Made by a program: the position numbers and the translations under genes. Below the pieces are notes generated by a model. That model saw nothing but the letters and a program-made list of their open reading frames with translations. It was not told the DNA's origin and did not search any database. From Colius striatus (lineage: Eukaryota; Chordata; Aves; Coliiformes; Coliidae), in NCBI RefSeq assembly GCF_028858725.1, contig NC_084773.1, forward strand, positions 21,832,850 through 21,896,849: a stretch of 64,000 bases of DNA, in the 5' to 3' direction. This document shows, in pieces, positions 49,206 to 60,861 of this stretch. Each line of letters begins with the position of its first letter. Position 1 is the first letter of the stretch.

Positions 49206-52200
49206 CATGGAATTCACAGGCTATGCCTACCAAATCATTTTAAAGCCCAGCTCAAAATGTCCTCCAACGAGTTTCCACCCCAGCCAATATGGGGAGATGT
49301 GCATGGGCTGTCGAGCAGCCCCAGAGCAGCCCCAGCACTGCCCTGCAGCTGTGACTGCGTTGTGACTGAGGACAGATGTACCTAACTGCACAAAACCAGG
49401 CTGCAGGTCAGGACTTTTCCAGCTGTAGATAAAAACCCTTTTGTTTCAGAATTTCTTTAAACAACCCATTGTTCCAAGCCAGTTGATCAGTGCAATAGTG
49501 CCCTGCAGCCAGTCTCTCTTAAACAATTGCCTGATTTTCAGCTGAAGTAATCATTTACCTTTCTTCCACATGCAGAGAAAAAGAATCCTTTGCAAATTGA
49601 AACAGGGAAAAACCAAAAAGCCCCAAACCCTTAAATCTGACAGACAATTGACAGCAATTATCAAACAGCATTTCCAACTGAATTTGTATTTGTAAAGAAT
49701 CCCTTTTTTCCCCCCAAGGAACAGGCCTCAGCTCTTCTCATCACCGAATTGTTGGCCCTTCAACTGAAGAACTGAACAGCAATGAAAAAGCTACCCCGTG
49801 ATACATGTTGTTTCTACAAATTTCAGTCTACAGATCACAATTTAGAACTGTTTGGTTAATTCCTTCAGCATTTTCTGCCTTTTCAATAACCTATAGCTCT
49901 CTACTTCTACTAAGGCCAGCCAAAGCAAAATGCATCTTCAGGCTTTATTCAGGCTCCAAAGCCAAGACAGTTTCCCACAAGAGATTTTCTGTCCTCTTTT
50001 AAAAAGTAAAGGTCACCATTCTGTCACAAGATTTTACATGTCAGTTCCACAAGAGTAATTTTTTATAACAGAACCATTAAAGTTCTGAAACTTGGGTGCT
50101 CAAGAAGCAACAGGCTGACAGACAAGGAGACAGAGTGGGGAGAGGGGTCGTTCCCTGTCTCCACATTGAGACAAGTGTGGCTTCAGTGACTCAGACAATT
50201 GCCCCACTCTGCCTCGCTCCTCTGCAGGAGCAGGTTTCTTCCAGGCATTTATAGACAATCAACCAGGAGCAAACTATTCTTTCTTGACCATCATTTGGAT
50301 TTGACTTCTATCCCCCTCCTAAACACACCACCTTAAAATAGAGAGAAAAGAGCTGACGTAAGCGTGAATAATATGTCTTGTTCTAAAAATGAAAGGAGCA
50401 AATGTCTCTTTGAATTTGTTTATTTTAAGGAAGATTAAGCTCCTTTTCGGCCTCACTGTGAACAGACAGTGTCCTTTAATCAGTCCATCTTGCTGTGCAC
50501 TACGTACTTCACTCTGGCACGTGCATTGTGCATTTTTCCCTCAGTGCTGGCATAAGAAATGAGCTACAACCTGTCTCATTTTACCTGTGTCACTTGAAGG
50601 TGAATGCCTAGCCACAAGGAGTGAGAGAAAATGGGTTTCTCCACCTTGCAGCCCTGCTTCCACTTTGACTTGTCAGTGCTAAATAGTATGAGCTTGCTGC
50701 TGGAGTGGCCCTAAGCCCTATGTAACATCCAAGATAAAGTGCCTACCACAAGGTCCTTCCTCCTTCCCCAGCACCTCCTCTGCAAACCAAGCACCCCTGG
50801 CACCACTGAGCATGGCTTCATCTTCCCTCTCCAGACGACAGCAGCTGTGTTGGTTTGGGACCTTCCCCAGGACTTCCCAGGAACGCTCTTGCCAATACTA
50901 CACCTTACAGAGGTTCCACTGTTTCACTGCTTTTTCTTGACTCTGGCTTCCTTGGCTTCCAGGGGCTTCCTCCAGCTCCAGAGCACACCTTTGAGGCTCT
51001 GCCTTTAGACCATCTGCTGGATCCATCTTAACTGCTCTCCTTGGTAGTCTGGCAACAGCTGGGACATCTAGGCTAAAGCACTAGAGAGCACTGGTGTACG
51101 ATCACTTCCATTTTCAAGGTTTAAAGATGTCCAGAGCCCAAGGCTTTAGAGACTGATGTCCTTCTGGATACATGCCACATATCATCACTTTGCCCCATAC
51201 ACATCTGAGGTCATCAGTTGTTGCTGTTACTGTTTGCAGTGACTTCTCCAGGACTCTCTCCACCATGCCTCACAGTTCTTGGCCATTTGTTACAGCTCAT
51301 AGTTTTTGGGAGGAAGGTATAAATCAACAACATAGCAGAGAAGTATCACCATCCTTCCACAGTGAACCACGTTTGAGGCCAAAAATCAAGGATAAAACAC
51401 TTCCGCCATCTAACACTGTAACATACATCATCTCTGAGCCAAAGCAGCTCAAGATTTATTAAGTAAAAAGGGTACTAAAGAACAGAAAGAGGCAGTTATT
51501 CCCCTGATCAACACATTCTCATCTGCTTCTCCAGCTGACAGTGACGGACAGCTTAAGGATCAGGACAACACCGTCTTTAAACTCAGACAGCAGCAAGTGC
51601 CAGGGAAGAGCTTACACAGCTTTTTCAGCGTTCCCTCCTCTCAACGGTCTCTTTGACAAACTAATGTGTGCTGAGAGCTTTCCAGAGGATTGCTGCCATC
51701 CAGTGAACTCCACACTAACTGAAGCACAGCTCTTATTTCTAGCTCTTCTTGTGCTGATGAACTAAAACCCAAATTCTGCAAAACACATAAATCCAAGTGA
51801 CCAGCTGAATTCAGACCTTAGATCCTGATCAATAGCTGCTAAACTCGATACCAAAAAGCCCCACTCAGTGATGATGGCCCTTACTCGGGCATGAATCTCA
51901 CCTGGCAGCTGCTGCCTCTGCTCTGTGTATCCCAAAGGCAGAGATTTACACAAGCTGCACACGCTGCACTTTTCCACCAGCATTAAGTCACCCTGTTTCA
52001 GTGTACACCCGAGTACCTCACACAAGACCAACAACGCAGGTTGTCTGTGGTCACAGGCCACTCTAGCCCTCAGCAACTGACATTTTCTTCTAACACAAAG
52101 TTTTAAAGAGAAATAACTTGTTTCAAAACCTGAATATTACCCCCATTATATAAAATACCTTTAATAGGACATTTCCTCTACTTAGCTCACTGACTGGCTT

Positions 52201-54122
52201 ATCTTTGTCCCATCAAGTTTCTTTTCTGATTTTCCTATTGTTTAAGTATTTGCCTAAAATTTGGCTTCAGTCCCAGAGAGTAAAAGAATGTAATGGGACC
52301 ATTTGTATGGAGCACTGAAGCTCTGTGAAAGCTTTACATATGACTTCACAGCTTCACAAAATTACCCTTTACAAGTCACAGCTTTGTTTTGGTGTTTATC
52401 TGTGGTGCACATTTTGCAGCCTTGGTGGGATCATCAACTTCTGCAGAGACCCAACCCATCTGGGTCAGTGCTGCAGCCTCCATGCACAGCCTCTATCTTT
52501 CCAGACAGTGTCAAATTTTCCTTTTCTCAATTAAAGCATCAACTTTTAAGTACTATCAGCACACCAGTGACTGTCCTACAATGCAGGAATTTCTAATATT
52601 GACCAACTCTTCCTTTAGCAAATATGATCAGACTGACAAAAGACAGAATGTCTTATGGAAGAGAAAACATCATTAATTTACTTGCAGCACCTTTTTACTG
52701 AGCAAACATTTCAGCTCTCTGACTTCATGACTGTTCTGTTGCATCCTATATGCTGCTCAAAATCCTCATTTTCTTTTAATCCATGGTAACATCAGCCCTT
52801 CCTTTAGAAGTGCTCTCTTCAAAAAAAACAGCATACAGATCTGGACTGCCAAATATATTTCAAGTTTTGACATTTCAATGTGAAACACATTTACCCTTCT
52901 CAAAGGATATCCTCTTATTATCAGAAATAAAACACAAGCCTCAGAAAATCATTACTTGGTACAATAGCACAACACTACTTAAAGCCTCAAGATCTAAATC
53001 ATTCTTTTTTGATTTGTGCTATGTTTATTTCACTTCAATTAACAAAACATTAACCTCATGGTAACCAGAGTGTGACAAAACACATCTGTTTTGTGAAGTC
53101 TATATTACTACACCTACTTTTTACAGTCCCTGAAAATCTTGTCATAACGCAGGTCTGTTTAGTTTCTGCCAGAAAGGTGGGCAGCACGCTGGGGTCACAA
53201 GCCTCAGAGCAACACAGAGCCTGCAGTCCAAGGGTCTGGGATGCCAGAGCTGCTGGTGATTCAGTGTGGCTATCAGGAGCAGAAACAGTAAAGGCAAAAG
53301 GCACTTTCATTCTTTTCAGTAAGTGCTCCTCCACACATCAGTACTTGGAGAGAGGTGATCCCTGTAACCTTTGTTTCTTTGCAGAGGAACACACTGTAGT
53401 GTTCCTCAGAAAGATGCTGTTTGGCACAAGAGACACTGAGAGCAAACAAGAGGGGCCACAAGGCATTGACTCTCACTTTAGCTGGCACTGTATTATTATT
53501 GCTGTTTTCACCTCTTTTTTATCAGAGTATAAAAGCAGGGTGGAAGTGAAGGGTGAGAATCTACAGTGTGCAATGTCCTGAGCACACTCCAGAGCCCAAG
53601 TGCCAACCAGTTGAGTTTAATACCCACTGTAACGGGGGGTGGGAACAGGACATCAAAAACACCCAACAAAGCATAAAAACCCACCACTTTGTTGCACTTC
53701 TCCAACACTGCAGTAGCCAGCTTTAAGGTTAAGCAAACTGCCCTATACTTAAACAAATCAAAAACACCACACATCCAAACCAGGGGATATGCACAAAATA
53801 GCAGAGTGAAGAGAAAATCCCAGAGAGATTCTGAACAAACAATTCTGTGCAGCCACAAGCAGTCCCGTTCCCGTTCCATGGGAGCTGAATTTAAGAGTAA
53901 GCCACAGGAAGCTATTAAGCATGCTTTTTAAACAAGAAAGCCCAAATAACTGCACTGCATACCCAGTGGTCTGCACAACTGAGACACTCTGGGTGTGATT
54001 CAACAAGTCTATGGAAATATTGCCTTTGGAGAGAGTAAATGCATAAAAAGGAGGAATAAACAACCCTGTCTTGAGCCAGACACAATGCAAACAAATGCAC
54101 CCTTCCCAACAAAATCTGCCAG

Positions 54123-54163
54123 CTGGTTCATGAAGGCACAAATCTGGTTCATGAAAGCAAATT
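54123..54163. repeat. 21-bp tandem duplication
   Basis: ctggttcatgaaggcacaaat at 54123-54143 is followed directly by a copy at 54144 (ctggttcatgaaagcaaat). It is a minor intronic duplication. Confidence 0.65.
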
Positions 54164-55202
54164 CAGATCCTTAGTACCTGCCACAAGCTGACATCCTGTA
54201 GCAGCAAACCTTACAGTCTCACTGTCATACAGACTTAAAGTAGATACACACCAGCTTGCAGACAGGAAAATGCAAAGAATAAAAGTTTAACTTTGATATC
54301 AAAGGCCATGGGGAGAATCATTCATAACCTCATTTATACATCAAACTGGCATTGAAACAGACATTTAACGATACCTTGGCTGAGCTAGTATAAGCCCTTT
54401 GTACCTCCCAACAACTCACTCTGCAAGATTAAATCTCAAACTTCTCCAAGGTTCTCAATGCCAAGAGGTTAATTTGCAATAAAAAACTAAATGAGGTGAA
54501 ATAGGGAAGAACAGGAACACCTCACTTCAACTCTGGATGAAGAGCCAAGCTGAAGGCATTTGTCAGAGATCGAGGGCAATGGCAGCAGCAGGCAGAGCGA
54601 GGATGAGGCAGCCCATGGATCAGCAGCGTGTTGGCACCTTGCAGGGAGCCAGCCCTGCCTCGGCCCGGGCAGACCTGCTGCCCAGCTCCTGCCACCACCC
54701 AGGCCCAAACCCAACCCAACAGCAGGGCCCTGCTGCCACGTGCCGGCCCAGACCGCTGGCAGCAGTGCAGTGGCCGTGGCCCAAGCTGCAAACACGAACG
54801 CTGAGGCTTCAGGCACATAAAACTAGTCTATAGAACAAAGCCACAGAGGCAGTTTCTTCCCTTCAACGTGAGAGCTGAGGAGTTGTTCTCCCAGGCCCGT
54901 TTCATCCTTCAGTACAGGTCCTGAGTGGAGCAGCTTTGAGAAGAAACAGTCACAGCCCAGTACGGATCACTGAGCCCACCACCACCGAGGGGACAAGATC
55001 ACTGCACACAGTATGCATGATGCTTTATTCCAACTAATTGCCTGCGCCATGCGCTTTTATCTGCTAACACCAGCACCTCCTTTCACTGCACCCTGTGCCC
55101 GCCTCTTCTGTACCCTCCACCTCTCGCGTTACAGCCCGAGATCTTCCAGACGCCTACAACGAGCATGCTGCTCCACACCAAGCCAGTTCTGACCCCCTTC
55201 AT

Positions 55203-55580
55203 TCTTCTAAGAGGCTGAGCGAGCTGGGACTGTTTAGCTTTCAGCAGAGAAGGCTTAGGGGAATTTTATCTATGTGTAACAACACCTGATAGGAAGGAGC
55301 AAAGACAGCAGTCCCTTCTCAGTGGCATCCAGTGACAGAACCAGACAACAGGCACAAAGAAGCACGGGAAATTCCCTCAAAACATAGGAAAAAGTCTTTG
55401 TACCATGGGATGGTCAAAGGCTGCAGCAGGCTGCGCAGAGAGCACATGAAGTCTCCATCCCTGGAGATACTAAAACCCGACTGCGTAAGTTCCTGAGCAG
55501 CTGTTCCAGCAGAGCTGGACTCATTGATCTCCAGAGGGTCACCCAGGCTCTGTGATTCAGTGTGTCCTACTGACATCTGT
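55203..55580 (+). repeat. CR1 LINE fragment, plus orientation
   Basis: Successive blocks match the order of the CR1 3' region: gaggctgagcgagctgggac, cagagaaggcttaggggaat, the cctgataggaaggagcaaag block, the region with ggctgcagcaggctgcgcag, and ccatccctggagatactaaa followed by acccgactgcg. It is diverged and lacks the terminal attctatgatt tail. Confidence 0.8.
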
Positions 55581-56511
55581 GGATTCTGCTCTGAGGACCA
55601 CTGATACTCAAATACCAGGTATTCGAGTGTGCAGGTCTCTTCATGAGCCCAGAGCACTGGACCCTACTTTGAAAGAAATTACTGAGGTAACAGTTACCTG
55701 CACCACAGGGAAGGAAAAACTATGATCAGACATCCTGAGAAACTTAGATAAAACTAGTACAATCTTAATACATTTGTTACACATTAAACAGCAAATACAA
55801 CAATATGCTATGTTGATAACAATTCAGGCAGAAAAACACATAAAAAGAGGGGAAAGGCCACTGGGAGAGGAACGTCTTTATTGTGAAGCCAAACAAAAAT
55901 GTAATGACGTTTTGAAACAGCAACACAGACCTTTTCTGCCTCCACATAAGTGATCTGCCCTGCCAGCATATTGCTGTTTACAGACAAATGTTTACTGTGT
56001 GCTCCCATTTAGCTCAAGTAAATGGAAACAGGCGGCAAAACCTGATCAGATAAAACAAAGACATTTAAAATTTGATGCTCTCTAATCCCCTGAGTTGATG
56101 TCCTCTTTTCTGTGCCTTCCTAGACTTTCAGTCACCATTTACCTGTGTGAAAGGCAGCATCTTTAATCCCCATGCTGACTCACAAAAACTTCGTGAGCCA
56201 ACATGGATTCAGAAAAAAATTTCAGTTAAACTTTTCAACAACTAAAATGTTCTTTTAATAAACAACGATGAAGCCAAGCACTATATTATTCTTCATGTCT
56301 GCAGCAGGAGGAGGAATAAACACATACTATGGGTGTAATGAAGCAATGATACTTGTAGTTCAGCTATTGACCTTCAGCTACTTCCCCTGATTATCTCCCA
56401 CTTCCAAACAAAGGAAACCTTTTCTCTCCCTAGTAATACAGATCTGCAAAGGGTTCCTTCTCCTCTCATTTCTGTTATTCACACAATAGCAAGATTGTTT
56501 TCAAGATTTCA

Positions 56512-56590
56512 GCAGGAGGGTTGGCCTAGATGACCTCTAAAGGTCCCTTCCAACCCCCACCATTCTATGATTCAGGGATTCTGTGATTAG
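56512..56590 (+). repeat. CR1 LINE 3' end with octamer tail
   Basis: gggttggcctagatgacctc then taaaggtcccttccaacccc and a tail of attctatgattcagggattc and tgtgatt. This is the diagnostic avian CR1 3' terminus with its short repeated tail, so the insertion's 3' end is intact here. Confidence 0.93.
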
Positions 56591-57440
56591 CTGTCTTGTT
56601 TGTACACACATAGCAAAAAACAGTTATTCTCTATTTGTTTTCAGTAATATTTTCAGTTTTCTTCAAGAAACTGTGGCCACAGCAACCAGTATTGCAATAA
56701 GGTGTTTATCTAAGCATTCTTCACTATCATCTTTGAATTGATCAGGAGTAGACAGCAAATCATGATCCATGAAGTATTTAATAAGCAGATGCACACACAA
56801 AAACCAGATAGATCGTATCAGCAATAACTGAGTCTCCTTCCAATAAAATTACCATTGAACTATCAAAAATCATAAAAACCTTACATAACTTAGAAAGCCT
56901 CTCTTGATCCTTCATTTTCTGAAACCAAATAAGGCGGTTTTAGGAAGCAAAACGAAATGCATGAAGACAAGAAAGTGCATGGCTGTCAGGACCTCGAGGT
57001 TCAGTGGCATTCTGACACTGTCTGCAAATGTAAAATCTATTTCTTACATCAATACTCCAAGAGTCTTTAACAGACTTCAGTTGTATCAATTTTTGGACCT
57101 CTCTAAATAAAACCTCAAACAGAAGAGCCCATGATGCAGTGGAAGGGAAACGCCAAACCAATCCTGATTCCACAGCCATGCTGCTCACTCCCCTGTATCC
57201 AAGGGAACATTCACACTGTCACTCCTTTGTCAAGTCATGACAAAACTATTACGTGAATACCCAAAGTATTTCCGCTCCATCCCTCAAGCAACTGAGCAGA
57301 CAGAAACACAGAGGAGAGTGGCCCAGCACCCACACACCATGAAGCAGGACACACATATTGCTCGAGGTTACTGGCAAAAGTTTTTCTGTGTTTGGTCCAA
57401 TCTGGTACAAACCAAGGAGAACACACTCTTCCTCACTAAC

Positions 57441-57597
57441 CTGCTTGTTGATTCAGATGACAGTGGGAATTCAGGAGAGGCTGATCTCTGGACTTCCTCT
57501 GAGGAAGGAGATTCACTTCTTTTGCCATGAGGAGTTTCTGTTTTGAGCATCTGGGCGTTTCCAAGGACAGTAGCTGCATCACACTCTTCCCTATGGT
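57441..57597 (-). CDS. RAD18: RAD18, serine-rich C-terminal exon
   Basis: A 157-base exon with acceptor TTTCTTCTTGGTAG and donor AGCAG/GTTAGT. Its first two bases complete a phase-1 codon from the exon at 60727-60861 (G+AC, Asp), and its last two open the phase-2 codon finished at 46337. It encodes about 52 residues rich in Ser, Glu and Pro (for example HGKRSESPSSEEVQRSASPE), a likely disordered phospho-region between the RAD6-binding and polymerase-eta-binding parts. Alignment to mammals is weak here, so the exon rests mainly on phase continuity, position and strand. Confidence 0.78.
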
Positions 57598-60500
57598 CTA
57601 CCAAGAAGAAAGGCAGAGATCAGCAGGAATGACAAAGCAAAATAGTATTGTTCAAGTTTTTGCATCCTGGAGATAGGCTTTAAGAAAAAATGAAGGTGTA
57701 ACTACTTAAATACCAACGTCTCATTCCCACTTACTTTCTCCTTCAAACTCTCAGTTTCAGACCTTTAGTGTCTCCTCCAGCACAGTAAATGAAATAAACA
57801 ACCCACCCTCTAAGAACCAGAGATGGAAACAGAAATGTTTCATTGTTATGAGTTTCACACATAGTCAAGGAAAGAAATAAAGGGTAATGATATTTGTCAC
57901 ATTTCATAAGGTGAAGCTAATTCAGAAATTAGCACACTTAATGAGACAGCACTGTTCACTGCTTCTTGCTACCAATATACTCCATCTACTGCACGAGGCA
58001 GTTTGATGGCTTTGAAGTTTTACAGATCGAGTTAATAGGCTTGTTTTCAATAGGAAAAGCATCACTATGTATTTTCTTACCCATCCAAGAAAGACAATGT
58101 CAAGCTAGATAGAGAAATCATTTGTAGAAAATATACATCAGGCAAATTGCAAAGCTATTCCATTCTTTTTGAGCCAAGTGCTTTTATCTCTAAAAAGATG
58201 AACAGTTCTCTGAAAAGTTACCTTCTACCTCTCCAAAAGATAAAACAAATCAACTAGAAAGGATAGTATGGGAAGAGAAACTACTCTTATGCCATATCCA
58301 CACATATTTTTTCAAATGAGTGAGTTACTTAACCAGAAAGTTGCACAGGACATTAAAACCACACTGAGACTCATATCATTAATAACCCTTCTCATGGCTG
58401 TTCACAGCAATGTTCTGTACACTCTCATGAGCCAAGTGATGTTCCTCCTCAAACCACTTTGCCCTTGCTATCCTTCCAGACATGATTTTGACAGAAACGG
58501 CAAAACAGAACTGCAATTAGAGTGAGGAGGAGCGATAGTCTTTGAATTCAGCTGCAGCTTGCCCTTTCACTGCTGCTAAAATGCACAATTAAATATCGAG
58601 ATCATATTTTTGTCTCTCAAAAACAACCAGCAGATTACAGTGAGTCAGTTGTCCACTAATGAAATAGAACTCTGAAATGAACAGGTTAAAAATAGCAAAG
58701 GCCTGTGCAACAACCAACCCAGAATGTATCCCATTCTTACCCTGCTTCCCCTGAGGCAAAGCAAAAGCCTGTGTTTGAAGGTGGTAAAATACAAAGATTG
58801 GAAATCAGACGTTTCCAGCTTAAAGATGCAAATGGAGATGATGGAAATCAGCAAGGGATGACTTAAATATCACCACAACCAGAGTAAGACTTTCAGAAAG
58901 GTTTAAATTACATCAACCAACAGTATAGCAGAGGGTAATGGGAGGTACAAAGGGTTTAAACACACAGATCCAATCAAAAATGTCTTAATTCTGTACTGAA
59001 CTCCATGAGCATCCAAATAAAGTGGGTGAAGCATGCATGCAAAGCCTTTGCTCTTCTCAGCAGCTGCACTTGCAAATGGCAAGCCTTCAGACCACTGCTG
59101 CTTTTCTTCCTTTCATGTCTTATAATTTCCAGTTTTTAATGAAAAGGCAATTGCTCTTAATAAGGAACACTGAGGAGACAGGCTTTGGGCATCTGTTGTT
59201 TCACTCACAACGAATCGGTGCAGTCAGCCAGGTACAGATGTTGGTCAGAAAAGCAGAAACTGAAAGTTCAAAGGTAACTGAAAGCTCGGTGCAGAAAAAG
59301 CACAATGAGAATTCTGCAGATCTGTAAGAACCAGATGAGATGTCATCGTGTACTTCAGTCAACACAATACAGGGTGATGCATCTGATAGAAGCTATTTTC
59401 TACCTGAGCACTCCTTTGGAAAAACTATATGGCCCTACTTCAGCTTGGCCAAGCCTGCAGTTCAGAGCACAAAGAAAAAGCTTACACAGAAACCCAGCAA
59501 CTCTTAGTAGCTGATCTCTCTACAGGACAAAACTAGAAATTAGTACTTCAAAGTCTGTGATCCCATTATCTAATAACACACTGCTTCTGTCTCTGCTATA
59601 GAAGAGGATCATCACTGTAAATGATGTCAGAAAAGATCAACTTTATCTCTGAGATTCCTTAATTTTCACTCTTCACGGGGAAAGGATTATGCAGTGCACC
59701 AAGGCCTGCATGACACGATAAGGGTAAAATTCGTACTATTAGATTGGTGTTTTCATTTACTTTCATTTGAGAGCTCTGCTAGGGGAGACGGTGCAGGAGA
59801 CAGCCAAAGATTAGTTCAGCTCAACTCAAGAGAGCAGGGATTTGCAAGAGCTGCCACATCTCCCCAAGGAGAGGGACAACAGCACATCCAACTCTGGTCA
59901 ATGACATTCTCTCCAAAGCTCAGTTTCTTGAACAGATTATAACTCCACAAGTTCTATCAGGCTGAGGAATGCTCTTCTAAATCACACATTCAAACATGCA
60001 TGTTCACTGCCAAAGCAACCAGTAACATAAAACAACCAAGACCAAACAAGCCCATAGGGAACAAGCCAAAAGTACAAGAGCATTTCTTTGGTGGTGTGGG
60101 TAGTGAGGATAAAATATGTTACAAGTTCTTCCTAACTCATAAAGAATTGAGTAACTGCAGTTGCTCATCCCCACTGTTCACTGTGTTGAAGTACATAAAC
60201 AAAAAGTTAAACAAAAAGGAGGCAACATACTGTATAAAGAGTCAAAAAGAACCAAAGTACTTTATTGCTTCAGCCCCAGGAGAAACAGATACCTGTTCCA
60301 ATCCACACAGTATCTCTGCAGTTCCCAATTATGGACTCCCTATCATATTACTGGTTCAGGAAAGCTGAAAGCCAGCAGGCACCATTCGTGAGCACCCTCA
60401 TTTCCAAGATGTAGATTGTCCCATGCCCACTCCCAGCACCTTCTGTAGATTTGGACTGGAACCCAAGATCCCATTTCAACCAGGACATTCAAATATGCAT

Positions 60501-60726
60501 CTGAACAAAGCACATCCATACACAATCCCACCAAAACCACAGAACCAAACAAACCATACTTTCATTAAGGGCTGTGCCTCGGTATCACACCAAAATCAAT
60601 GGCAGGCAATCTTTTTAGGGTCTGTTTGATTTGTATGCTTTTTTCCCCTTTAAGGACTGTAGGAAAACAACAGAAGGAAAGAAGAACCTTCCTTTGAGAA
60701 ACTCCCTGTTAAACAGCACTACTAAC
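57598..60726 (-). other. RAD18: RAD18 intron
   Basis: A phase-1 intron of about 3.1 kb, AT-rich. No gene or clear repeat was identified in it. Minor plus-strand frames such as 59022-59327 are unsupported. Confidence 0.7.
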
Positions 60727-60861
60727 CTGTGCTCACCGGCAGCTCTTTGACACTGACGACTTCTTTGTTTTGAGCACTGTCTGGTTTCCTCTTGCCACTC
60801 TTCTTCCACCGATTGTTTACTTGATCCACCAAAAATTTAAATTCACTTCTGTGTTTGTTTC
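60727..60861 (-). CDS. RAD18: RAD18, RAD6-binding-domain exon
   Basis: The frame reads NKHRSEFKFLVDQVNNRWKK, clearly matching human KKHKSEFQLLVDQARKGYKK in the C-terminal half of the RAD6-binding helix region (about residues 340-395 in human). This helix blocks RAD6 chain formation and directs mono-ubiquitination of PCNA. The acceptor is TAACATTTCAG. The exon starts with GA, completing a codon from an exon to the right, where human has Arg. The donor is ACAG/GTTAGT at 60727, phase 1, which fits the next exon. A second donor-like site (CCG/GTGAGC) lies 10 bases earlier but would break the frame. The exon is 135 bases. Upstream exons (RING, UBZ zinc finger, SAP) are outside the window. Confidence 0.9.

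Larger units (their letters stand above)
46338..57440 (-). other. RAD18: RAD18 large intron with CR1 fragments
   Basis: An AT-rich intron of about 11 kb. It contains CR1 fragments in both orientations (47195-47250 +, 47833-48111 -, 55203-55580 +, 56512-56590 +) and two short tandem duplications (49150-49205 and 54123-54163). No additional exon with a RAD18 match was recognised. Confidence 0.7.

Noticed and set aside
49038-49385. 115-codon plus-strand open frame in a RAD18 intron
   Set aside because: No conserved motif. It includes the 28-bp tandem duplication and is opposite in strand to RAD18.
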